DNA of 64,000 nucleotides from Catenovulum agarivorans DS-2. Its GTDB lineage: Bacteria > Pseudomonadota > Gammaproteobacteria > Enterobacterales > Alteromonadaceae. Position 1 is the stretch's first letter. Each line of letters starts with the position of its first letter. The notes below the pieces were generated by a model. That model had not been told where the DNA came from, made no database searches, and was given only the letters and a program-made list of their open reading frames with translations. The position numbers were made by a program, and so were the translations under genes. The stretch is from assembly GCF_000568405.1 (NCBI RefSeq), contig NZ_ARZY01000024.1:1-64000 (forward strand), read 5' to 3'. Shown in pieces: positions 55,192 through 62,323 of the stretch.

Positions 55192-56388
55192 ATGAAAATT
55201 GTCATTCTTAATGTCAAATACAGTCCAAACTTAGGTGATGGTGCAATCGCTGAATGTTTAGAAATGCAAATAGCTTCGTCTGTAATAAATTCACAAGTGA
55301 GCTCTATAGATATTGGTGGTATGGAAGACTATGGGGTTGGCGGTAGTATCGTAAGTCAGAAATTATCATTAACACGGTTGCTCGATTGTTTGCCAGATAA
55401 ATTGAGTTCATGGGTTAAGACTTATACTATGCCAACACTAGTTTCGTTAAAGTACGGTAAAATTTGGCGAGAAAAGCTTCAAAACTGTGATGCTATCATA
55501 ATTGGTGGTGGTCATCTGTTCATGGATATAGACAACTACTTTCCATCTAGGCTGATGACAGCTGTTAAATCTGCCCCAGTTGGAGTTAAAATTTATGTTC
55601 ACGCTGTAGGTGTTTCCCAACGTTGGACTAAACGCGGACGTAAGTTTTTTGAACGCGCATTTTCTCATGGCGAATTGTCGGGTGTTTCTGTACGAGATGC
55701 ACAGTCGTTGGAAAACTGGAAAGAGGTTTTTCCTTTTATTCCCGCAGAAATTTGTCGAGACCCGGCAATTTTGGCAAGTGAGCTATACATTGATCACAAA
55801 CAAGTTGTAAAGCGAAGAGGCAAGCATGTTGTTGGTCTTGGTATTGCTGATATGGAAAATATGAAACAGCATGCGGATCAGGATACCAAGGTTATTTGCG
55901 GTAATTTTGAAAGTTACATTACTATTATAGAAAAGTTAAGTAAAGCCAACTTTGATATCGTTTTATTTACGAACGGCGGCGACGATGTTTATCTAACAAA
56001 GTTGGCTAATTTTATTAAATTAAAACACCAAGAGTTGTACTCGGTGCTCTCCATTGCCCCTAAACCCAATAAGCCCGTTGAATTGGTTAACTTGATTCGT
56101 TCTTTTGATGCTGTAATAGCACATAGGTTGCACGCCAATATATTAGCTTATTCTTTCGCTGTTCCCTCTATTGGTCTAGGTTGGGACAGAAAGCTTGAAA
56201 GCTTTATGCACGCCGCAGGTAGAGAGGAGTTTTTGGTTAAGTCAGATAATGAAGCCAGTAATATTTTAAGTATGCTAGAGATGATATTTTCCAATAAACA
56301 TAACTTTAGTGATCAAGTTAGATTAGAAGCTCAGGCGGGAGCAAATAGACTTGCGGCTTCTCTGTCGACGCATGGTGACATATTATGA
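55192..56388 (+). CDS. Polysaccharide pyruvyl transferase family protein
   Basis: 398 residues from ATG 55192 (the open frame begins at 55138 but the family N-terminus is MKIVILNVKYSPNLGDGAIAECL). C-terminal VIAHRLHANILAYSFAVPSIGLGWDRKLESF is the PS_pyruv_trans hallmark. It would add a pyruvate ketal to an EPS sugar, giving the polymer negative charge. It overlaps the next gene by 4 nt. Confidence 0.9.
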   Translation: MKIVILNVKYSPNLGDGAIAECLEMQIASSVINSQVSSIDIGGMEDYGVGGSIVSQKLSLTRLLDCLPDKLSSWVKTYTMPTLVSLKYGKIWREKLQNCDAIIIGGGHLFMDIDNYFPSRLMTAVKSAPVGVKIYVHAVGVSQRWTKRGRKFFERAFSHGELSGVSVRDAQSLENWKEVFPFIPAEICRDPAILASELYIDHKQVVKRRGKHVVGLGIADMENMKQHADQDTKVICGNFESYITIIEKLSKANFDIVLFTNGGDDVYLTKLANFIKLKHQELYSVLSIAPKPNKPVELVNLIRSFDAVIAHRLHANILAYSFAVPSIGLGWDRKLESFMHAAGREEFLVKSDNEASNILSMLEMIFSNKHNFSDQVRLEAQAGANRLAASLSTHGDIL

Positions 56389-57599
56389 AGATATTAGTTA
56401 TTTCATCTATATTTCCTCCAAACATATTTGGAGGGGCGGAGGTTGCTGCTCATAGTTTGGCGTGTCTGCTGGTTAGACGGGGGCATGATGTCAGCGTAGC
56501 AACTTTAAAAGAAAGAGGCGAAGCTGAAACCTGGGGGGAAATACAGCCAGATGGCTACAGGTTATATAGAGTGAATTCGCCCAGAGGTTACACTTTGTTT
56601 GCGAGAAACAAACAAAAAAATCCGCTAAAAAAACTGTGGTGGCATTTTTTAGACTTGTTTGACCCCCGGAATAAAATATTGATGAATAAACTTCTGAAAA
56701 TTGAGCAGCCCGATTGTGTCGATGTACATAATATTATAGGGTTTGGTTTTAACGTACTAAAAACTATCTCGCAGCGTGGCATACCTATAAAGTATTTTTT
56801 GCATGATTTCTCTTTGAGTTGTTTTCATGCATCTATGTTTTGCAATGGCGTAAATTGCCATAAGCAATGTTCGAAATGCGTTGTTGTGGGCCAACTTAGA
56901 CAAAATGCATTTAAAGGCGTTCAAAATCTAGCGTTTGTTGCACCATCATCAGTTCCATACGAGAAGATGAATGTCTTGGTACCGTTGTTGAGTGCTTACC
57001 CTACTGAGGTGATTAAAAATTCACCAGAACGGGTGAGTTATATGAAACATTTGTATGCAAGTGGGCCAATACGTTTGGTTTACGTTGGGCGACTTGATCC
57101 AGTTAAAGGGATTGATTTTTTGTTGGATGTTCTTGAATCATTATCTGTTGAATATTCATTTGTATTAGATGTGCTTGGCAGTGGTCCGTTAGAAGGTGAA
57201 CTTAAAAGCCGTTTTGGCACATTTCCATGGTGTAAATTCCATGGTTTTGTTTCGTCATCAGTTGTTTCTTCGTACATCTCTTCGGCTGATATATTTTGCA
57301 TGCCATCTCAATGGGCTGAGGTGTACGGTTTAGGGACAGCACTTGCTTTACAGTTTGGTGTACCTGTTGTGGGCAGTGACATTGGTGGAACTTCGAGTTT
57401 GGTTCGACATGATGTTACAGGTATTTTAGTCGAACCAAATAATAAACAACAATGGCGTGATGCTTTCAGAAAGCTATTCTCTGATAGCCCAACCATGGAG
57501 AGATTGCGCCAGGGGGCACAAAAGCATCAGAGTGAGTTTAGTGACGATTACATCGCGGATAAATACGATAAGCTTTCTGCTTTGTTGCTTGGAGCCTAG
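56385..57599 (+). CDS. Glycosyltransferase family 4
   Basis: 404 residues, GT-B: ISSIFPPNIFGGAEVAAHSLACLLVRRGHDVSV at the start, a cysteine cluster CNGVNCHKQCSKC in the middle (possible zinc site, seen in some EPS GT4s), YVGRLDPVKGIDFLLDVL and CMPSQWAEVYGLGTALALQFG near the donor site. Last gene of the plus-strand EPS arm; the next gene is convergent. Confidence 0.9.
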   Translation: MKILVISSIFPPNIFGGAEVAAHSLACLLVRRGHDVSVATLKERGEAETWGEIQPDGYRLYRVNSPRGYTLFARNKQKNPLKKLWWHFLDLFDPRNKILMNKLLKIEQPDCVDVHNIIGFGFNVLKTISQRGIPIKYFLHDFSLSCFHASMFCNGVNCHKQCSKCVVVGQLRQNAFKGVQNLAFVAPSSVPYEKMNVLVPLLSAYPTEVIKNSPERVSYMKHLYASGPIRLVYVGRLDPVKGIDFLLDVLESLSVEYSFVLDVLGSGPLEGELKSRFGTFPWCKFHGFVSSSVVSSYISSADIFCMPSQWAEVYGLGTALALQFGVPVVGSDIGGTSSLVRHDVTGILVEPNNKQQWRDAFRKLFSDSPTMERLRQGAQKHQSEFSDDYIADKYDKLSALLLGA

Positions 57600-57611
57600 T
57601 TCTCTTTTAGG

Positions 57612-58844
57612 CTAACAACCAATTCTATCTTTACGTGGTGCCAACAAGATTGGAGTGTAAACCACTACAAATATCATAAAGCCAATTATCCAAAGCGCAG
57701 CGCTGATTTTCCAGCTGAGCTGAGGCATGCCAAAAACGGCTAGTAGGCTGCGACTTAGACCGGCGATAATGAGTGCTGAAAATGCGATTGCCATGGTGTG
57801 ACCAACTATGATCATTCGACCTGTGTGGCCTAATGATACCCTGGCTATCATAGCTAATATCATACCGCCGATACTGCCGACAGTGATTAGATGCAATGCA
57901 TCGGAAAACGTAATGCTTTCGCGAACAAAACTGATGCCCATTAGAATAAGCCCTAAACTCATAGCCAAGTATGTTGCATGGAGTGACCACAACAAAGGTA
58001 CTTTTAATGTTTTATGTGGTTGCCATCCAATCAGGCGTATTGTTTGCAAAATACCAGTGCCGATAAATAGGCCGCTGAGCATGTACCAGATTATATGAGT
58101 TTGGCTAAAATAGGTTAGAAACAGGCCAATTGCACAGATTGCTGTCAACAAATTACTGGCAAGGTTAAGCATTGGATACTGTTGCGGGTTGCTGTGCGGT
58201 GCGCCATTTTTAGTGAAAAAACCGATAACACGTCCACCAATCAAACTGATCAATAATGCAAATATAAGCACTGAGGTTTGCGCCAAGTGGATGGCCATTG
58301 GAATGTTTTGTTGAAGGTCGGCTAATAACAAGGTTGCGTTAGCAATCATCATTAAACTAAACAGTCCAATAAAGATATAGTTGCGTTTGTTGTTTGCCTT
58401 GAGCACAAGTTTACTGTAGCTATAAATAACCCCCAGCCACCACAGCATTTGTAGTGCAAATCCTAGGTAAATTGAGCTGGTTTCATTAAGTGCAAAACAC
58501 ACCCGAGCAATGAGCCATATTGCAGTTAATAGCATTAATGGCTTGCCATTTATACTGGGTTGATTAGTCCATGTTTGCACAGCGGTTAATACAAACCCTG
58601 CAGCAACCGTTGCGGCAAAACCAAAAATCATTTCGTGGGTGTGCCAGACCAATGGATTGAGCATATGCCATTGGTGAGTGAGCGGTTTGCCGTGCAAAAA
58701 GCCCATCCAAATGGTGATAGCCAATACAGACCAAACGGATGCTAGTAAAAACCATGGTCGAAATGCCAGCTCCCAAAACGGGTGACCTTTGGGTTTTTGC
58801 GGTTGCTGCAGGTTATTGGGTTGTTGAATTTGTATCAATGCCAT
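57612..58844 (-). CDS. nnrS: NnrS family haem/copper membrane protein
   Basis: 410 residues from ATG 58844 (frame extends to a TTG at 58871; the 58844 start has cagg upstream). About 12 transmembrane segments and NnrS hallmarks: FWELAFRPWFLLAS at the N-terminus, MLNPLVWHTHEMIFGFAATVAAGFVLTAVQTWT, LLISLIGGRVIGFFTKNG and GSIGGMILAMIARVSLGHTGR. NnrS protects against nitric oxide stress. A perfect FNR-type box lies upstream, giving it its own oxygen/NO-responsive promoter. Confidence 0.93.
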   Translation of the reverse strand: MALIQIQQPNNLQQPQKPKGHPFWELAFRPWFLLASVWSVLAITIWMGFLHGKPLTHQWHMLNPLVWHTHEMIFGFAATVAAGFVLTAVQTWTNQPSINGKPLMLLTAIWLIARVCFALNETSSIYLGFALQMLWWLGVIYSYSKLVLKANNKRNYIFIGLFSLMMIANATLLLADLQQNIPMAIHLAQTSVLIFALLISLIGGRVIGFFTKNGAPHSNPQQYPMLNLASNLLTAICAIGLFLTYFSQTHIIWYMLSGLFIGTGILQTIRLIGWQPHKTLKVPLLWSLHATYLAMSLGLILMGISFVRESITFSDALHLITVGSIGGMILAMIARVSLGHTGRMIIVGHTMAIAFSALIIAGLSRSLLAVFGMPQLSWKISAALWIIGFMIFVVVYTPILLAPRKDRIGC

Positions 58845-58903
58845 TGCGATATACCTGATTAATTTACTCAAGTAATATATTAGTGGATGGCATTTTTGTT
58901 TAT

Positions 58904-58917
58904 TTGATTTAAATCAA
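58904..58917 (-). promoter_or_regulatory. FNR/ANR-type box TTGATTTAAATCAA upstream of nnrS
   Basis: Perfect match to TTGAT-N4-ATCAA, centred about 66 nt before the nnrS start. FNR, ANR or the NO sensor DNR would bind here. It lies after the flavoprotein gene stop (58948), so it serves nnrS rather than the iron operon. Confidence 0.75.
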
Positions 58918-58947
58918 CAACCCGCATGGATTGTGGTTATTTTAGTT

Positions 58948-60243
58948 TTAATATAAATCTCTGTGGTAGCGTTGTTGTTCATTGAGTCGCTGCATAACGT
59001 CTTCACCAAATATTTGTATTAGTGTGTTGTCAACTGATTTACCCATGCCTTCATGGCTGCCACACACATAAATGTCGGCACCTTGGTCGACAAATTGTTG
59101 AACATTTTCGGCTTGTTGAGCGATTAGCTCATGCACATATCTCGCTTTGTTTGCTGGTGTTGCGCGCGAAAAAACACGATCAACACGTGTTAATACACCT
59201 TGTTGCTGCCAATGAGTCAATTCGGTGTGCATGTGGCAGTCAAACTGTGGATCTCGCTCACCGTAAATTAGCCAGACTGGCCCAGCATTCGCTGAATAAC
59301 TTCTTTGTTCAATATGGCCAATTAAACCGGCTAAACCACTGCCTGCGCCAATCAACAATAAAGGTTTTTGCTCAGATTTTAGCTGGCATGCGGGGTTGGC
59401 TCGCACTTTAACTTGTATTTTGCTTCCCGCTTGGCAGGTTTGGGTTAGAAAACTCGATGCTAAACCTAAACTGCCATCGTCTTTAGTTAATAACCGCACA
59501 AGCAACTTTAACTGATTGTTTGCCATAAGTTGGCTATCTGCGCTGGCAATTGAGTAACTGCGTGGCGATTCAAAATACTTAGCAGTGGCCGTGCTTGGGG
59601 GTAAAACTTCTAAAATATCGCCCGCTTTCCAATTTAGATTAGGCGCGGACAATTCAATTAGGTATAAACCCGCATGTGAGCTGCCTGCGTTTAGCTGCTG
59701 AATATCTGTAATGCTAACGTTGGTATAACTTGCCAAGGTATGTGGATTTTGCGTTGGTGGCGATTGTGCATCAATACAAACTAAAGGTTGTATGGCTTTT
59801 GCGCCGCGTTTAACTAGCTCGGCAAATACTTGTTTGCCAAAAGCACAATAAGCTGGGTAGTGGCTGTCACCAAAAGCGGTTACTTTAAAATTAAGCGTGT
59901 TTAATGAATGTGTCGTCAGTTTGTTTAGGCCGCGAATAAACGAGCGGCCATTGTCAGGCGCTTCGCCATCACCATAGGTACTAACAAATAAATGTACTTC
60001 AGCAGCAGCTTGTAGTTTTTCTGGGCTTAATTGGTTGAGCGGCAGTATTATTGCGTCGGTAACAGTGGCTAGAAAATTTTCTGCGTGCCAACGAGCTTGG
60101 CCTGTCTGACTGGCAAATGCGACGATTTTGTTTGCAGGTTTATCTGGTGATTTAGGACGTTTGTTTAACCACAAAACCAATACCCAAATAGACCACAAAA
60201 GGCCTAGCGCGCAGGCTAGGCCAATTCTTAAATATTCTGACAT
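58948..60243 (-). CDS. Membrane-anchored flavodoxin/FNR-type reductase (sulfite-reductase flavoprotein-like)
   Basis: 431 residues: N-terminal transmembrane anchor (IGLACALGLLWSIWVLVLWL), flavodoxin domain (VAFASQTGQARWHAENF, STYGDGEAPDN, FGDSHYPAYCAFGK), then an FAD/NADPH reductase domain (SPRSYSIASA, IGAGSGLAGLIGHIEQR, DIYVCGSHEGMGKSV). It resembles CysJ but is shorter and membrane-tethered. Next to PepSY/DUF2271/DUF4198 and a TonB receptor it probably supplies electrons for ferric-siderophore reduction, which is inference. Confidence 0.87.
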   Translation of the reverse strand: MSEYLRIGLACALGLLWSIWVLVLWLNKRPKSPDKPANKIVAFASQTGQARWHAENFLATVTDAIILPLNQLSPEKLQAAAEVHLFVSTYGDGEAPDNGRSFIRGLNKLTTHSLNTLNFKVTAFGDSHYPAYCAFGKQVFAELVKRGAKAIQPLVCIDAQSPPTQNPHTLASYTNVSITDIQQLNAGSSHAGLYLIELSAPNLNWKAGDILEVLPPSTATAKYFESPRSYSIASADSQLMANNQLKLLVRLLTKDDGSLGLASSFLTQTCQAGSKIQVKVRANPACQLKSEQKPLLLIGAGSGLAGLIGHIEQRSYSANAGPVWLIYGERDPQFDCHMHTELTHWQQQGVLTRVDRVFSRATPANKARYVHELIAQQAENVQQFVDQGADIYVCGSHEGMGKSVDNTLIQIFGEDVMQRLNEQQRYHRDLY

Positions 60244-60249
60244 GGGGAA

Positions 60250-61083
60250 TTACAGTGGTAAAACTTCAAATGTGGCTGAATATTTACCTTGGCGTTTGGT
60301 GGCTGGTGCTTGCGCTTTATCATCCTCGTATGAGACTTCGATAAAATACATACCAGCTTTAGGCCACGTAACGCTGAAATTGCCATTTTCATCTGTGGTT
60401 AGGTTTATGCTTTGTTGTTGGTTGCGATAGCGCATGGAGCCTCGGTTAATTTCAACTTCTGCACCAGCGGCTGGGCTACCATCGATCAGCATAATAAATT
60501 CAGCGCTTTCAGTCGCGTATAAATCGTTTGGATGTGTTACCGGAACCAATTCTAATCCTTTATTAGTTGGCTTTAGTGACTCTGTGCTTGGTTCACCTAA
60601 GGTAACAAATGTTTCAACTCGGCGAGCACTGTAAGAAACACGTAGCTCTTTGGCATTTTTAGGTACAGCTGTTTCAAAGGTTTCACCTTGTGCACTTTGG
60701 CCTCTTGGTGGCCACATTTTGCGTTTACCTTCGTCATCTCGCCACATTGCACGAATACCCGCAGAAGCAGACGCAATTCTGTAAGTACCAGTTTGAGTAA
60801 GTTTAAGATCAAACGTTGATCTATATTTGCCTGTGGCGACATTTTCTAGCGTGAGCTTGTTACCATTCGGTGCATATGCCGCTATGCTATTGGGACGGTA
60901 GGCAACATACTCAGGAATGAACAATGTATTGGAAACAGCTGCATCAAATGTGACATAGTTTTCTTCACCTGATAACACGGTTTCACTGGGTTTAATCCAT
61001 GCCCGGTGTGCATTTGTTTGGGCTGTCACTAACATTAAAGCTATGGGTAATAACGTGGTTTGAATTATTTTTTTGCTGAACAT
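60250..61083 (-). CDS. DUF4198 periplasmic protein
   Basis: 277 residues with a signal peptide (LLPIALMLVTAQTNA), then HRAWIKPSETVLSGEENYVTFDAAVSNTLF, characteristic of DUF4198 (often annotated as nickel/cobalt- or iron-uptake associated). C-terminal Ig-like/carboxypeptidase-regulatory fold (NLTTDENGNFSVTWPKAGMYFIEVSYED). Encoded 6 nt before the flavoprotein gene; probably part of the metal uptake operon. Confidence 0.88.
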   Translation of the reverse strand: MFSKKIIQTTLLPIALMLVTAQTNAHRAWIKPSETVLSGEENYVTFDAAVSNTLFIPEYVAYRPNSIAAYAPNGNKLTLENVATGKYRSTFDLKLTQTGTYRIASASAGIRAMWRDDEGKRKMWPPRGQSAQGETFETAVPKNAKELRVSYSARRVETFVTLGEPSTESLKPTNKGLELVPVTHPNDLYATESAEFIMLIDGSPAAGAEVEINRGSMRYRNQQQSINLTTDENGNFSVTWPKAGMYFIEVSYEDDKAQAPATKRQGKYSATFEVLPL

Positions 61084-61112
61084 TATTTAGGGTCCTTAAA
61101 TATTTTTGATGT

Positions 61113-61631
61113 TTATTGAGTTGCCGATAAGCGCACTAAACCTAATTCAGTGTTGCCTTCAACAGTCAGCGGTAAAACTTTATTATCAATTGGCAACGTA
61201 ATTGGTATCTGCAATAGCTCGCGACCACCAACTTCGCGGGCTGCTTCTATCCGTAATGTGTATTTGCCTGCTGGTAATTGATTGAGGCTTTTGGATAGAT
61301 CAAAATCGACTGTGTGCATACCTGGGCCTTTGGTTGCGCCCGTTATGCCATCAATCGGGAAAGATAATTTACGGCCGCCACGACGCCACCATTGACGTAA
61401 ATCGGCTAGCCATTCTTCACCTTTACCATTTTCCATTTCGATGTCGTACCAAACTGCAATTTGGGTGACTTTGCGTTGGCTATTTTCCAACCATACTGCG
61501 ACATAAGGCTGGTGGTATTCCGCAACTTGTAAGCGCGGTATCGTAACTTCTAGTTGCAAATTAGATTTGGCATGTACTGCTGTTGTGGCGAGTGCACAAA
61601 TAAAGCCACAAAACAATGTTCCAATTTTCAT
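61113..61631 (-). CDS. DUF2271 periplasmic protein
   Basis: 172 residues from ATG 61631; the open frame runs back to 61823 inside the PepSY gene, but MKIGTLFCGFICALATTAVHA is a clear signal peptide start. LQLEVTIPRLQVAEYHQPYVAVWLE and LRQWWRRGGR with DGITGATKGPGMHTVDFDL fit DUF2271. Travels with PepSY and DUF4198 genes in iron-related operons. Role unknown. Confidence 0.87.
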   Translation of the reverse strand: MKIGTLFCGFICALATTAVHAKSNLQLEVTIPRLQVAEYHQPYVAVWLENSQRKVTQIAVWYDIEMENGKGEEWLADLRQWWRRGGRKLSFPIDGITGATKGPGMHTVDFDLSKSLNQLPAGKYTLRIEAAREVGGRELLQIPITLPIDNKVLPLTVEGNTELGLVRLSATQ

Positions 61632-61660
61632 TCGTTGATTTCTCCAATGGTGATTCAAAA

Positions 61661-62275
61661 TTAGTGAACAAACGCTAACAATAAAATGGCAGGGGCCACT
61701 ACACCAAGCAGGGTAATGGGCCATGTCATCCATCTGTGGTTTGCTTGACGGCAGAGTAAAATCAATCCAGATAGACAAAAAACAATACAAACAACAGCGA
61801 AAAAGTCGATAAACCATCGCCATACGGTTCCAGTATCCCGGCCTTTGTGAAGGTCATTGAAATAAGCTATCCAGCCTCGGTCGGTTTTCTCGTAGGTTAA
61901 CTGATTGGTATAAAAATCTACTGCGAGCCATGCATCTGAACCTGGGCCTGCCTGCACTATATAAAGTTCATCGTCGCTCCATTCTGTTTTAGCGTTTGAT
62001 GACACTTGAATGTTATGTACTTCGGCTAACCAAGTGGTAAATGCTTTGGGCTTCACAGTGGTGTTTTTTTCTATAGATTGCTCAGCTTGCTTTTTTAATG
62101 TTGTGATTAATCTTGCAGGTATTTCTGTTTCGACCACTTGTACATTTGCAGCTGCTTTAATGTCAGCGGCGTGGTTGAGCGTAATACCAGTAATTGCAAA
62201 TAACAACATGCCCACAAGCGCAAAGGCGGCACTTATCCAGTGCCATTGTCTGACTGAGCCTAAACTAAACTGCAT
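61661..62275 (-). CDS. PepSY-associated transmembrane protein
   Basis: 204 residues: VRQWHWISAAFALVGMLLFAITGITLNHAADIK is the PepSY-TM start, then a periplasmic domain (AWLAVDFYTNQLTYEKTDRGWIAYFNDLHKGRDTG) and two C-terminal transmembrane helices (FFAVVCIVFCLSGLILLCRQ, LLGVVAPAILLLAFV). The conserved histidines in WHW, LNH and DLHKG could bind haem. Such proteins act in ferric-siderophore reduction at the inner membrane. Confidence 0.88.
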   Translation of the reverse strand: MQFSLGSVRQWHWISAAFALVGMLLFAITGITLNHAADIKAAANVQVVETEIPARLITTLKKQAEQSIEKNTTVKPKAFTTWLAEVHNIQVSSNAKTEWSDDELYIVQAGPGSDAWLAVDFYTNQLTYEKTDRGWIAYFNDLHKGRDTGTVWRWFIDFFAVVCIVFCLSGLILLCRQANHRWMTWPITLLGVVAPAILLLAFVH

Positions 62276-62323
62276 TCTTTCTCCGAAACGATATGCGGCA
62301 AGTTACCTTGCCGCGATTAATCG

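Noticed and set aside
61632-61823. N-terminal extension of the DUF2271 ORF
   Set aside because: The region overlaps the PepSY gene in another frame and the true signal-peptide start is at 61631.
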